A stretch of DNA of 64,000 nucleotides from Rhabditoides inermis (GCA_963966185.1 CAWZYM010000077.1:278001-342000); one strand, 5' to 3'. Numbered from the stretch's first letter, positions 38,001 through 53,500 are shown. Notes: generated from the sequence alone by a model not told the origin. Program-made: numbers and translations.

Positions 38001-41000
38001 TGCATTTCAAATGGTGTTTCCAATCCAGTACGACAAAGTAAGCATAGTTTGCATGTCAGGGAGATAGAATAGAGCGCTGCAAACAAACTGGAAAGCGGGT
38101 TGGTGAAACTGACTTCTTTATTTTATTCGCGCAGCACTGTTCTGAATATGCTTGTATTTTGCATTTCAAATGGTGTTTCCAATCCAGTACGACAAAGTAA
38201 GCATAGTTTGCATGTCAGGGAGATAGAATAGAGCGCTGCAAACAAACTGGAAAGCGGGTTGGTGAAACTGACTTCTTTATTTTATTCGCGCAGCACTGTT
38301 CTGAATATGCTTGTATTTTGCAATTCAAATGAATTTTCCAATCCAGTACAACAAGTAAAGCATAATTTGCATGTCAGGGAGATAGAATAGAGTGCTGCAA
38401 ACAAACTGGAAAGCGGGTTGGTGAAACTGACTTCTTTATTTTATTCGCGCAGCACTGTTCTGAATATGCTTGTATTTTGCAATTCAAATGAATTTTCCAA
38501 TCCAGTACAACAAATAAAGCATAATTTGCATGTCAGGGAGATAGAATAGAGCGCTGCAAACAAACTGGAAAGCGGGTTGGTGAAACTGACTTCTTTATTT
38601 TATTCGCGCAGCACTGTTCTGAATATACTTGTATTTTGCAATTCAAATGAATTTTCCAATCCAGTACAACAAATAAAGCATAATTTGCATGTCAGGGAGA
38701 TAGAATAGAGTGCTGCAAACAAACTGGAAAGCGGGTTGGTGAAACTGACTTCTTTATTTTATTCGCGCAGCACTGTTCTGAATATGCTTGTATTTTGCAT
38801 TTCAAATGAATTTTCCAATCCAGTACAATAAAGTAAGCATAATTTGCATGTCAGGGAGATAGAATAGAGTGCTGCAAACAAACTGGAAAGCGGGTTGGTG
38901 AAACTGACTTCTTTATTTTATTCGCGCAGCACTGTTCTGAATATGCTTGTATTTTGCATTTCAAATGGTGTTTCCAATCCAGTACGACAAAGTAAGCATA
39001 GTTTGCATGTCAGGGAGATAGAATAGAGCGCTGCAAACAAACTGGAAAGCGGGTTGGTGAAACTGACTTCTTTATTTTATTCGCGCAGCACTGTTCTGAA
39101 TATGCTTGTATTTTGCATTTCAAATGGTGTTTCCAATCCAGTACGACAAAGTAAGCATAGTTTGCATGTCAGGGAGATAGAATAGAGCGCTGCAAACAAA
39201 CTGGAAAGCGGGTTGGTGAAACTGACTTCTTTATTTTATTCGCGCAGCACTGTTCTGAATATGCTTGTATTTTGCAATTCAAATGAATTTTCCAATCCAG
39301 TACAACAAGTAAAGCATAATTTGCATGTCAGGGAGATAGAATAGAGTGCTGCAAACAAACTGGAAAGCGGGTTGGTGAAACTGACTTCTTTATTTTATTC
39401 GCGCAGCACTGTTCTGAATATGCTTGTATTTTGCAATTCAAATGAATTTTCCAATCCAGTACAACAAATAAAGCATAATTTGCATGTCAGGGAGATAGAA
39501 TAGAGCGCTGCAAACAAACTGGAAAGCGGGTTGGTGAAACTGACTTCTTTATTTTATTCGCGCAGCACTGTTCTGAATATACTTGTATTTTGCAATTCAA
39601 ATGAATTTTCCAATCCAGTACAACAAATAAAGCATAATTTGCATGTCAGGGAGATAGAATAGAGTGCTGCAAACAAACTGGAAAGCGGGTTGGTGAAACT
39701 GACTTCTTTATTTTATTCGCGCAGCACTGTTCTGAATATACTTGTATTTTGCAATTCAAATGAATTTTCCAATCCAGTACAACAAATAAAGCATAATTTG
39801 CATGTCAGGGAGATAGAATAGAGTGCTGCAAACAAACTGGAAAGCGGGTTGGTGAAACTGACTTCTTTATTTTATTCGCGCAGCACTGTTCTGAATATAC
39901 TTGTATTTTGCATTTCAAATGAATTTTCCAATCCAGTACAACAAATAAAGCATAATTTGCATGTCAGGGAGATAGAATAGAGTGCTGCAAACAAACTGGA
40001 AAGCGGGTTGGTGAAACTGACTTCTTTATTTTATTCGCGCAGCACTGTTCTGAATATGCTTGTATTTTGCATTTCAAATGAATTTTCCAATCCAGTACAA
40101 TAAAGTAAGCATAATTTGCATGTCAGGGAGATAGAATAGAGTGCTGCAAACAAACTGGAAAGCGGGTTGGTGAAACTGACTTCTTTATTTTATTCGCGCA
40201 GCACTGTTCTGAATATGCTTGTATTTTGCATTTCAAATGGTGTTTCCAATCCAGTACGACAAAGTAAGCATAGTTTGCATGTCAGGGAGATAGAATAGAG
40301 CGCTGCAAACAAACTGGAAAGCGGGTTGGTGAAACTGACTTCTTTATTTTATTCGCGCAGCACTGTTCTGAATATGCTTGTATTTTGCATTTCAAATGGT
40401 GTTTCCAATCCAGTACGACAAAGTAAGCATAGTTTGCATGTCAGGGAGATAGAATAGAGCGCTGCAAACAAACTGGAAAGCGGGTTGGTGAAACTGACTT
40501 CTTTATTTTATTCGCGCAGCACTGTTCTGAATATGCTTGTATTTTGCAATTCAAATGAATTTTCCAATCCAGTACAACAAGTAAAGCATAATTTGCATGT
40601 CAGGGAGATAGAATAGAGTGCTGCAAACAAACTGGAAAGCGGGTTGGTGAAACTGACTTCTTTATTTTATTCGCGCAGCACTGTTCTGAATATGCTTGTA
40701 TTTTGCAATTCAAATGAATTTTCCAATCCAGTACAACAAATAAAGCATAATTTGCATGTCAGGGAGATAGAATAGAGCGCTGCAAACAAACTGGAAAGCG
40801 GGTTGGTGAAACTGACTTCTTTATTTTATTCGCGCAGCACTGTTCTGAATATACTTGTATTTTGCAATTCAAATGAATTTTCCAATCCAGTACAACAAAT
40901 AAAGCATAATTTGCATGTCAGGGAGATAGAATAGAGTGCTGCAAACAAACTGGAAAGCGGGTTGGTGAAACTGACTTCTTTATTTTATTCGCGCAGCACT

Positions 41001-41200
41001 GTTCTGAATATACTTGTATTTTGCAATTCAAATGAATTTTCCAATCCAGTACAACAAATAAAGCATAATTTGCATGTCAGGGAGATAGAATAGAGTGCTG
41101 CAAACAAACTGGAAAGCGGGTTGGTGAAACTGACTTCTTTATTTTATTCGCGCAGCACTGTTCTGAATATACTTGTATTTTGCATTTCAAATGAATTTTC
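32047..41200. repeat. 21- and 14-monomer higher-order repeats
   Basis: Rare variants repeat at exactly 3339 bp (21 x 159): GGAAGGCGGG at about 32047 and 35386, and ATTTTGTTCGCG at about 32556 and 35895. ACAAGTAAAGC monomers at about 37078, 38350, 39303 and 40576 show a 2226-bp (14 x 159) period made of 8+6 monomers. ACAAGTAAAGC monomers at 33739 and 37078 again give 3339 bp. Confidence 0.85.
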
Positions 41201-44200
41201 CAATCCAGTACAACAAATAAAGCATAATTTGCATGTCATGGAGATAGAATAGAGTGCTGCAAACAAACTGGAAAGCGGGTTGGTGAAACTGATATCTTTA
41301 TTTTATTCACGCAGCACTGTTCTGAATATGCTTGTATTTTGCATTTCAAATGAATTTTCCAATCCAGTACAATAAAGTAAGCATGATTTGGATGTCAGGG
41401 AGATAGAATAGAGTGCTGCAAACAAACTGGAAAGCGGGTTGGTTAAACTGACTTCTTTATTTTATTCGCGCAGCACTGTTCTGAATATACTTGTATTTTG
41501 CATTTCAAATGAATTTTCCAATCCAGTACAACAAATAAAGCATAATTTGCATGTCATGGAGATAGAATAGAGTGCTGCAAACAAACTGGAAAGCGGGTTG
41601 GTGAAACTGACTTCTTTATTTTATTCACGCAGCACTGTTCTGAATATGCTTGTATTTTGCATTTCAACTGATTTTTCCAATCCAGTACAACAAAGTAAGC
41701 ATGATTTGGATGTCAGGGAGAGAAAATAGAGTGCTGCAAACAAACTGGAAAGCGGGTTGGTGAAACTGACTTCTTTATTTTATTCACGCAGCACTGTTCT
41801 GAATATGCTTGTATTTTGCATTTCAAAAGAATTTTCCAATCCAGTACAACAAAGTAAGCATGATTTGGATGTCAGGGAGAGAGAATAGAGTGCTGCAAAC
41901 AAACTGGAAAGCGGGTTGGTGAAACTGACTTCTTTATTTTATTCACGCAGCACTGTTCTGAATATGCTTGTATTTTGCATTTCAACTGATTTTTCCAATC
42001 CAGTACAACAAAGTAAGCATGATTTGGATGTCAGGGAGATAGATTAGAGCGCTGCAAACAAACTGGAAAGCGGGTTGGTGAAACTGACTTCTTTATTTTA
42101 TTCACGCAGCACTGTTCTGAATATACTTGTATTTTGCATTTCAAATGAATTTTCCAATCCAGTACAATAAAGTAAGCATAATTTGCATGTCAGGGAGATA
42201 GAATAGAGTGCTGCAAACAAACTGGAATGCGGGTTGGTGAAACTGACTTCTTTATTTTATTCGCGCAGCACTGTTCTGAATATGCTTGTATTTTGCATTT
42301 CAAATGGTGTTTCCAATCCAGTACGACAAAGTAAGCATAGTTTGCATGTCAGGGAGATAGAATAGAGCGCTGCAAACAAACTGGAAAGCGGGTTGGTGAA
42401 ACTGACTTCTTTATTTTATTCGCGCAGCACTGTTCTGAATATGCTTGTATTTTGCATTTCAAATGGTGTTTCCAATCCAGTACGACAAAGTAAGCATAGT
42501 TTGCATGTCAGGGAGATAGAATAGAGCGCTGCAAACAAACTGGAAAGCGGGTTGGTGAAACTGACTTCTTTATTTTATTCGCGCAGCACTGTTCTGAATA
42601 TGCTTGTATTTTGCAATTCAAATTAATTTTCCAATCCAGTACAACAAATAAAGCATAATTTGCATGTCAGGGAGATAGAATAGAGTGCTGCAAACAAACT
42701 GGAAAGCGGGTTGGTGAAACTGACTTCTTTATTTTATTCGCGCAGCACTGTTCTGAATATGCTTGTATTTTGCAATTCAAATGAATTTTCCAATCCAGTA
42801 CAACAAATAAAGCATAATTTGCATGTCAGGGAGATAGAATAGAGTGCTGCAAACAAACTGGAAAGCGGGTTGGTGAAACTGACTTCTTTATTTTATTCGC
42901 GCAGCACTGTTCTGAATATACTTGTATTTTGCAATTCAAATGAATTTTCCAATTCAGTACAACAAATAAAGCATAATTTGCATGTCAGGGAGATAGAATA
43001 GAGTGCTGCAAACAAACTGGAAAGCGGGTTGGTGAAACTGACTTCTTTATTTTATTCGCGCAGCACTGTTCTGAATATACTTGTATTTTGCATTTCAAAT
43101 GAATTTTCCAATCCAGTACAACAAATAAAACATAATTTGCATGTCATGGAGATAGAATAGAGTGCTGCAAACAAACTGGAAAGCGGGTTGGTGAAACTGA
43201 TATCTTTATTTTATTCACGCAGCACTGTTCTGAATATGCTTGTATTTTGCATTTCAAATGAATTTTCCAATCCAGTACAATAAAGTAAGCATAATTTGCA
43301 TGTCAGGGAGATAGAATAGAGTGCTGCAAACAAACTGGAAAGCGGGTTGGTTAAACTGACTTCTTTATTTTATTCGCGCAGCACTGTTCTGAATATACTT
43401 GTATTTTGCATTTCAAATGAATTTTCCAATCCAGTACAACAAATAAAGCATAATTTGCATGTCATGGAGATAGAATAGAGTGCTGCAAACAAACTGGAAA
43501 GCGGGTTGGTGAAACTGATATCTTTATTTTATTCACGCAGCACTGTTCTGAATATGCTTGTATTTTGCATTTCAAATGAATTTTCCAATCCAGTACAATA
43601 AAGTAAGCATAATTTGCATGTCAGGGAGATAGAATAGAGTGCTGCAAACAAACTGGAAAGCGGGTTGGTGAAACTGACTTCTTTATTTTCTTCGCGCAGC
43701 ACTGTTCTGAATATGCTTGTATTTTGCATTTCAAATGAATTTTCCAATCCATTACAATAAAGTAAGCATAATTTGCATGTCAGGGAGATAGAATAGAGTG
43801 CTGCAAACAAACTGGAAAGCGGGTTGGTGAAACTGACTTCTTTATTTTATTCACGCAGCACTGTTCTGAATATGCTTGTATTTTGCATTTCAACTGATTT
43901 TTCCAATCCAGTACAACAAAGTAAGCATGATTTGGATGTCAGGGAGAGAAAATAGAGTGCTGCAAACAAACTGGAAAGCGGGTTGGTGAAACTGACTTCT
44001 TTATTTTATTCACGCAGCACTGTTCTGAATATGCTTGTATTTTGCATTTCAAATGAATTTTCCAATCCAGTACAATAAAGTAAGCATAATTTGCATGTCA
44101 GGGAGATAGAATAGAGTGCTGCAAACAAACTGGAAAGCGGGTTGGTTAAACTGACTTCTTTATTTTATTCGCGCAGCACTGTTCTGAATATACTTGTATT

Positions 44201-44792
44201 TTGCATTTCAAATGAATTTTCCAATCCAGTACAACAAATAAAGCATAATTTGCATGTCAGGGAGAGAGAATAGAGTTCTGCAAACAAACTGGAAAGCGGG
44301 TTGGTGAAACTGACTTCTTTATTTTATTCACGCAGCACTGTTCTGAATATGCTTGTATTTTGCATTTCAACTGATTTTTCCAATCCAGTACAACAAAGTA
44401 AGCATGATTTGGATGTCAGGGAGATAGATTAGAGCGCTGCAAACAAACTGGAAAGCGGGTTGGTGAAACTGACTTCTTTATTTTATTCACGCAGCACTGT
44501 TCTGAATATACTTGTATTTTGCATTTCAAAAGAATTTTCCAATCCAGTACAACAAAGTAAGCATAATTTGCATGTCAGGGAGAGAGAATAGAGTTCTGCA
44601 AACAAACTGGAAAGCGGGTTGGTGAAACTGACTTCTTTATTTTATTCGCGCAGCACTGTTCTGAATATGCTTGTATTTTGCAATTCAAATGAATTTTCCA
44701 ATCCAGTACAATAAAGTAAGCATAATTTGCATGTCAGGGAGAGAGAATAGAGTGCTGCAAACAAACTGGAAAGCGGGTTGGTGAAACTGACT

Positions 44793-47700
44793 TCTTTATT
44801 TTATTCACGCAGCACTGTTCTGAATATACTTGTATTTTGCATTTCAAAAGAATTTTCCAATCCAGTACAACAAAGTAAGCATAATTTGCATGTCAGGGAG
44901 AGAGAATAGAGTGCTGCAAACAAACTCGAAAGCGGGTTGGTGAAACTGACTTCGTTTTTTTCTTCGCGCAGCACTGTTCTGAATCAGGGAGATAGATTAG
45001 AGTGCAGAAAACAAACTGGAAAGCGGGTTGGTGAAACTGACTTATTTATTTTATTCACGCAGCACTGTTCTGAATATGCTTGTATTTTGCATTTCTACTG
45101 ATTTTTCCAATCCAGTACGACAAAGTAAGCATGATTTGCATGTCAGGGATATAGAATAGAGTGCTGCAAACAAACTGGAAAGCGGGTTCATGAAACTGAC
45201 TTCTTTATTTTATTCGCGCAGCACTGTTCTGAATATGCTTGTATTTTGCATTTCAAATGAATTTTCCAATCCAGTACAATAAAGTAAGCATAATTTGCAT
45301 GTCAGGGAGATAGATTAGAGTGCAGAAAACAAACTGGAAAGCGGGTTGGTGAAACTGACTTCTTTATTTTATTCGCGCAGCACTGTTCTGAATATGCTTG
45401 TATTTTGCATTTCAAATGAATTTTCCAATCCAGTACAATAAAATAAGCATAATTTGCATGTCAGGGAGAGAAAATAGAGTGCAGAAAACAAACTGGAAAG
45501 CGGGTTCATGAAACTGACTTCTTTATTTTATTCGCGCAGCACTGTTCTGAATATGCTTGTATTTTGCATTTCAAATGAATTTTTCAATCCAGTGCAACAA
45601 ATAAAGCATAATTTGCATGTCAGGGAGAGAGAATAGAGGGCTGCAAACAAACTGGAAAGCGGGTTGGTGAAACTGACTTCTTTATTTTTTGTTCACGCAG
45701 CACTGTTCTGAATATGCTTGTATTTTGCATTTCAAAAGAATTTTCCAATCCAGTACAACAAAGTAAGCATAATTTGCATGTCAGGGAAAGAGAATGGAGT
45801 GCAGAAAACAAACTGGAAAGCGGGTTGGTGGAACTGACTTCTTTATTTTATTCGCGCAGCACTGTTCTGAATATGCTTGTATTTTGCATTTCAACTGTTT
45901 TTTCCAATCCAGTACAACAAAGTAAGCATAATTTGCATGTCAGGGAAAGAGAATGGAGTGCAGAAAACAAACTGGAAAGCGGGTTGGTGGAACTGACTTC
46001 TTTATTTTATTCGCGCAGCACTGTTCTGAATATGCTTGTATTTTGCATTTCAACTGATTTTTCCAATCCAGTACAACAAAGTAAGCATAACTTGCATGTC
46101 AGGGAGAGAAAATAGAGTGCTGCAAACAAACTGGAAAGCGGGTTGGTGAAACTGACTTCTTTATTTTATTCGCGCAGCACTGTTCTGAATATACTTGTAT
46201 TTTGCAATTCAAATGAATTTTCCAATCCAGTACGACAAAGTAAGCATGATTTGCATGTCAGGGATATAGAATAGAGTGCTGCAAACAAACTGGAAAGCGG
46301 GTTGGTGAAACTGACTTCTTTATTTTATTCACGCAGCACTGTTCTGAATATGCTTGTATTTTGCAATTCAAATGAATTTTCCAATCCAGTACAACAAATA
46401 AAGCATAATTTGCATGTCAGGGAGATAGAATAGAGCGCTGCAAACAAACTGGAAAGCGGGTTGGTGAAACTGACTTCTTTATTTTATTCGCGCAGCACTG
46501 TTCTGAATATACTTGTATTTTGCAATTCAAATGAATTTTCCAATCCAGTACAACAAATAAAGCATAATTTGCATGTCAGGGAGATAGAATAGAGTGCTGC
46601 AAACAAACTGGAAAGCGGGTTGGTGAAACTGACTTCTTTATTTTATTCGCGCAGCACTGTTCTGAATATGCTTGTATTTTGCAATTCAAATGAATTTTCC
46701 AATCCAGTACAACAAATAAAGCATAATTTGCATGTCAGGGAGATAGAATAGAGCGCTGCAAACAAACTGGAAAGCGGGTTGGTGAAACTGACTTCTTTAT
46801 TTTATTCGCGCAGCACTGTTCTGAATATACTTGTATTTTGCAATTCAAATGAATTTTCCAATCCAGTACAACAAATAAAGCATAATTTGCATGTCAGGGA
46901 GATAGAATAGAGTGCTGCAAACAAACTGGAAAGCGGGTTGGTGAAACTGACTTCTTTATTTTATTCGCGCAGCACTGTTCTGAATATACTTGTATTTTGC
47001 AATTCAAATGAATTTTCCAATTCAGTACAACAAATAAAGCATAATTTGCATGTCAGGGAGATAGAATAGAGTGCTGCAAACAAACTGGAAAGCGGGTTGG
47101 TGAAACTGACTTCTTTATTTTATTCGCGCAGCACTGTTCTGAATATACTTGTATTTTGCATTTCAAATGAATTTTCCAATCCAGTACAACAAATAAAGCA
47201 TAATTTGCATGTCATGGAGATAGAATAGAGTGCTGCAAACAAACTGGAAAGCGGGTTGGTGAAACTGATATCTTTATTTTATTCACGCAGCACTGTTCTG
47301 AATATGCTTGTATTTTGCATTTCAAATGAATTTTCCAATCCAGTACAATAAAGTAAGCATAATTTGCATGTCAGGGAGATAGAATAGAGTGCTGCAAACA
47401 AACTGGAAAGCGGGTTGGTGAAACTGACTTCTTTATTTTATTCGCGCAGCACTGTTCTGAATATACTTGTATTTTGCATTTCAAAAGAATTTTCCAATCC
47501 AGTACAACAAAGTAAGCATAATTTGCATGTCAGGGAGAGAGAATAGAGTGCTGCAAACAAACTGGAAAGCGGGTTGGTGAAACTGACTTCTTTATTTTAT
47601 TCGCGCAGCACTGTTCTGAATATACTTGTATTTTGCAATTCAAATGAATTTTCCAATTCAGTACAACAAATAAAGCATAATTTGCATGTCAGGGAGATAG

Positions 47701-50550
47701 AATAGAGTGCTGCAAACAAACTGGAAAGCGGGTTGGTGAAACTGACTTCTTTATTTTATTCGCGCAGCACTGTTCTGAATATACTTGTATTTTGCATTTC
47801 AAATGAATTTTCCAATCCAGTACAACAAATAAAGCATAATTTGCATGTCATGGAGATAGAATAGAGTGCTGCAAACAAACTGGAAAGCGGGTTGGTGAAA
47901 CTGATATCTTTATTTTATTCACGCAGCACTGTTCTGAATATACTTGTATTTTGCATTTCAAAAGAATTTTCCAATCCAGTACAACAAAGTAAGCATAATT
48001 TGCATGTCAGGGAGAGAGAATAGAGTGCTGCAAACAAACTCGAAAGCGGGTTGGTGAAACTGACTTCGTTTTTTTCTTCGCGCAGCACTGTTCTGAATCA
48101 GGGAGATAGATTAGAGTGCAGAAAACAAACTGGAAAGCGGGTTGGTGAAACTGACTTATTTATTTTATTCACGCAGCACTGTTCTGAATATGCTTGTATT
48201 TTGCATTTCTACTGATTTTTCCAATCCAGTACGACAAAGTAAGCATGATTTGCATGTCAGGGATATAGAATAGAGTGCTGCAAACAAACTGGAAAGCGGG
48301 TTCATGAAACTGACTTCTTTATTTTATTCGCGCAGCACTGTTCTGAATATGCTTGTATTTTGCATTTCAAATGAATTTTCCAATCCAGTACAATAAAGTA
48401 AGCATAATTTGCATGTCAGGGAGATAGATTAGAGTGCAGAAAACAAACTGGAAAGCGGGTTGGTGAAACTGACTTCTTTATTTTATTCGCGCAGCACTGT
48501 TCTGAATATGCTTGTATTTTGCATTTCAAATGAATTTTCCAATCCAGTACAATAAAATAAGCATAATTTGCATGTCAGGGAGAGAAAATAGAGTGCAGAA
48601 AACAAACTGGAAAGCGGGTTCATGAAACTGACTTCTTTATTTTATTCGCGCAGCACTGTTCTGAATATGCTTGTATTTTGCATTTCAAATGAATTTTTCA
48701 ATCCAGTGCAACAAATAAAGCATAATTTGCATGTCAGGGAGAGAGAATAGAGGGCTGCAAACAAACTGGAAAGCGGGTTGGTGAAACTGACTTCTTTATT
48801 TTTTGTTCACGCAGCACTGTTCTGAATATGCTTGTATTTTGCATTTCAAAAGAATTTTCCAATCCAGTACAACAAAGTAAGCATAATTTGCATGTCAGGG
48901 AAAGAGAATGGAGTGCAGAAAACAAACTGGAAAGCGGGTTGGTGGAACTGACTTCTTTATTTTATTCGCGCAGCACTGTTCTGAATATGCTTGTATTTTG
49001 CATTTCAACTGTTTTTTCCAATCCAGTACAACAAAGTAAGCATAATTTGCATGTCAGGGAAAGAGAATGGAGTGCAGAAAACAAACTGGAAAGCGGGTTG
49101 GTGGAACTGACTTCTTTATTTTATTCGCGCAGCACTGTTCTGAATATGCTTGTATTTTGCATTTCAACTGATTTTTCCAATCCAGTACAACAAAGTAAGC
49201 ATAACTTGCATGTCAGGGAGAGAAAATAGAGTGCTGCAAACAAACTGGAAAGCGGGTTGGTGAAACTGACTTCTTTATTTTATTCGCGCAGCACTGTTCT
49301 GAATATACTTGTATTTTGCAATTCAAATGAATTTTCCAATCCAGTACGACAAAGTAAGCATGATTTGCATGTCAGGGATATAGAATAGAGTGCTGCAAAC
49401 AAACTGGAAAGCGGGTTGGTGAAACTGACTTCTTTATTTTATTCACGCAGCACTGTTCTGAATATGCTTGTATTTTGCAATTCAAATGAATTTTCCAATC
49501 CAGTACAACAAATAAAGCATAATTTGCATGTCAGGGAGATAGAATAGAGCGCTGCAAACAAACTGGAAAGCGGGTTGGTGAAACTGACTTCTTTATTTTA
49601 TTCGCGCAGCACTGTTCTGAATATACTTGTATTTTGCAATTCAAATGAATTTTCCAATCCAGTACAACAAATAAAGCATAATTTGCATGTCAGGGAGATA
49701 GAATAGAGTGCTGCAAACAAACTGGAAAGCGGGTTGGTGAAACTGACTTCTTTATTTTATTCGCGCAGCACTGTTCTGAATATGCTTGTATTTTGCAATT
49801 CAAATGAATTTTCCAATCCAGTACAACAAATAAAGCATAATTTGCATGTCAGGGAGATAGAATAGAGCGCTGCAAACAAACTGGAAAGCGGGTTGGTGAA
49901 ACTGACTTCTTTATTTTATTCGCGCAGCACTGTTCTGAATATACTTGTATTTTGCAATTCAAATGAATTTTCCAATCCAGTACAACAAATAAAGCATAAT
50001 TTGCATGTCAGGGAGATAGAATAGAGTGCTGCAAACAAACTGGAAAGCGGGTTGGTGAAACTGACTTCTTTATTTTATTCGCGCAGCACTGTTCTGAATA
50101 TACTTGTATTTTGCAATTCAAATGAATTTTCCAATTCAGTACAACAAATAAAGCATAATTTGCATGTCAGGGAGATAGAATAGAGTGCTGCAAACAAACT
50201 GGAAAGCGGGTTGGTGAAACTGACTTCTTTATTTTATTCGCGCAGCACTGTTCTGAATATACTTGTATTTTGCATTTCAAATGAATTTTCCAATCCAGTA
50301 CAACAAATAAAGCATAATTTGCATGTCATGGAGATAGAATAGAGTGCTGCAAACAAACTGGAAAGCGGGTTGGTGAAACTGATATCTTTATTTTATTCAC
50401 GCAGCACTGTTCTGAATATGCTTGTATTTTGCATTTCAAATGAATTTTCCAATCCAGTACAATAAAGTAAGCATAATTTGCATGTCAGGGAGATAGAATA
50501 GAGTGCTGCAAACAAACTGGAAAGCGGGTTGGTGAAACTGACTTCTTTAT
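44793..50550. repeat. About 2.65-kb block duplicated at a 3114-bp offset
   Basis: The block from about 44793 to 47440 is repeated at about 47907-50550. Shared private features are the truncated monomer (GAATCAGGGAG at 44981 and 48095), GTTCATGAAACTG monomers, a TTTTTTGTTCACG variant (+2 bp) and GTGGAACTGAC monomers. The offset equals 19 full monomers plus the 91-bp truncated one plus 2 bp. Confidence 0.85.
44934..45024. repeat. Truncated 91-bp satellite monomer
   Basis: Between the GGGTTGGTGA landmarks at 44934 and 45025 there are 91 bp instead of 159. A 68-bp deletion joins TTCTGAAT directly to CAGGGAG. The same junction occurs at 48098 and 63448, so the deletion arose once and was then amplified. 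Confidence 0.92.
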
Positions 50551-53500
50551 TTTATTCGCGCAGCACTGTTCTGAATATGCTTGTATTTTGCATTTCAAAT
50601 GAATTTTCCAATCCAGTACACTAAAGTAAGCATAATTTGCATGTCAGGGAGATAGAATAGAGTGCTGCAAACAAACTGGAAAGCGGGTTGGTGAAACTGA
50701 CTTCTTTATTTTATTCGCGCAGCACTGTTCTGAATATGCTTGTATTTTGCATTTCAAATGGTGTTTCCAATCCAGTACGACAAAGTAAGCATAGTTTGCA
50801 TGTCAGGGAGATAGAATAGAGCGCTGCAAACAAACTGGAAAGCGGGTTGGTGAAACTGACTTCTTTATTTTATTCGCGCAGCACTGTTCTGAATATGCTT
50901 GTATTTTGCATTTCAAATGGTGTTTCCAATCCAGTACGACAAAGTAAGCATAGTTTGCATGTCAGGGAGATAGAATAGAGCGCTGCAAACAAACTGGAAA
51001 GCGGGTTGGTGAAACTGACTTCTTTATTTTATTCGCGCAGCACTGTTCTGAATATGCTTGTATTTTGCAATTCAAATGAATTTTCCAATCCAGTACAACA
51101 AGTAAAGCATAATTTGCATGTCAGGGAGATAGAATAGAGTGCTGCAAACAAACTGGAAAGCGGGTTGGTGAAACTGACTTCTTTATTTTATTCGCGCAGC
51201 ACTGCTGTTCTGAATATGCTTGTATTTTGCAATTCAAATGAATTTTCCAATCCAGTACAACAAATAAAGCATAATTTGCATGTCAGGGAGATAGAATATA
51301 GCGCTGCAAACAAACTGGAAAGCGGGTTGGTGAAACTGACTTCTTTATTTTATTCGCGCAGCACTGTTCTGAATATACTTGTATTTTGCAATTCAAATGA
51401 ATTTTCCAATCCAGTACAACAAATAAAGCATAATTTGCATGTCAGGGAGATAGAATAGAGTGCTGCAAACAAACTGGAAAGCGGGTTGGTGAAACTGACT
51501 TCTTTATTTTATTCGCGCAGCACTGTTCTGAATATACTTGTATTTTGCAATTCAAATGAATTTTCCAATTCAGTACTTACAACAAATAAAGCATAATTTG
51601 CATGTCAGGGAGATAGAATAGAGTGCTGCAAACAAACTGGAAAGCGGGTTGGTGAAACTGACTTCTTTATTTTATTCGCGCAGCACTGTTCTGAATATAC
51701 TTGTATTTTGCATTTCAAATGAATTTTCCAATCCAGTACAACAAATAAAGCATAATTTGCATGTCATGGAGATAGAATAGAGTGCTGCAAACAAACTGGA
51801 AAGCGGGTTGGTGAAACTGATATCTTTATTTTATTCACGCAGCACTGTTCTGAATATGCTTGTATTTTGCATTTCAAATGAATTTTCCAATCCAGTACAA
51901 TAAAGTAAGCATAATTTGCATGTCAGGGAGATAGAATAGAGTGCTGCAAACAAACTGGAAAGCGGGTTGGTGAAACTGACTTCTTTATTTTATTCGCGCA
52001 GCACTGTTCTGAATATGCTTGTATTTTGCATTTCAAATGAATTTTCCAATCCAGTACAATAAAGTAAGCATAATTTGCATGTCAGGGAGATAGAATAGAG
52101 TGCTGCAAACAAACTGGAAAGCGGGTTGGTTAAACTGACTTCTTTATTTCATTCGCGCAGCACTGTTCTGAATATACTTGTATTTTGCATTTCAAATGAA
52201 TTTTCCAATCCAGTACAACAAATAAAGCATAATTTGCATGTCATGGAGATAGAATAGAGTGCTGCAAACAAACTGGAAAGCGGGTTGGTGAAACTGATAT
52301 CTTTATTTTATTCACGCAGCACTGTTCTGAATATGCTTGTATTTTGCATTTCAAATGAATTTTCCAATCCAGTACAATAAAGTAAGCATAATTTTCATGT
52401 CAGGGAGATAGAATAGAGTGCTGCAAACAAACTGGAAAGCGGGTTGGTGAAACTGACTTCTTTATTTTCTTCGCGCAGCACTGTTCTGAATATGCTTGTA
52501 TTTTGCATTTCAAATGAATTTTCCAATCCAGTACAATAAAGTAAGCATAATTTGCATGTCAGGGAGATAGAATAGAGTGCTGCAAACAAACTGGAAAGCG
52601 GGTTGGTGAAACTGACTTCTTTATTTTATTCACGCAGCACTGTTCTGAATATGCTTGTATTTTGCATTTCAACTGATTTTTCCAATCCAGTACAACAAAG
52701 TAAGCATGATTTGGATGTCAGGGAGAGAAAATAGAGTGCTGCAAACAAACTGGAAAGCGGGTTGGTGAAACTGACTTCTTTATTTTATTCACGCAGCACT
52801 GTTCTGAATATGCTTGTATTTTGCATTTCAAAAGAATTTTCCAATCCAGTACAACAAAGTAAGCATGATTTGGATGTCAGGGAGAGAAAATAGAGTGCTG
52901 CAAACAAACTGGAAAGCGGGTTGGTGAAACTGACTTCTTTATTTTATTCACGCAGCACTGTTCTGAATATGCTTGTATTTTGCATTTCAAAAGAATTTTC
53001 CAATCCAGTACAACAAAGTAAGCATGATTTGGATGTCAGGGAGAGAAAATAGAGTGCTGCAAACAAACTGGAAAGCGGGTTGGTGAAACTGACTTCTTTA
53101 TTTTATTCACGCAGCACTGTTCTGAATATGCTTGTATTTTGCATTTCAAAAGAATTTTCCAATCCAGTACAACAAAGTAAGCATGATTTGGATGTCAGGG
53201 AGAGAAAATAGAGTGCTGCAAACAAACTGGAAAGCGGGTTGGTGAAACTGACTTCTTTATTTTATTCACGCAGCACTGTTCTGAATATGCTTGTATTTTG
53301 CATTTCAAAAGAATTTTCCAATCCAGTACAACAAAGTAAGCATGATTTGGATGTCAGGGAGAGAAAATAGAGTGCTGCAAACAAACTGGAAAGGGGGTTG
53401 GTGAAACTGACTTCTTTATTTTATTCACGCAGCACTGTTCTGAATATGCTTGTATTTTGCATTTCAAAAGAATTTTCCAATCCAGTACAATAAAGTAAGC

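Noticed and set aside
45714..46115. 133-codon plus-strand frame (repeated at 48828-49229)
   Set aside because: Same cause: tandem monomers of a length divisible by three. The two copies simply reflect the 3114-bp duplication.
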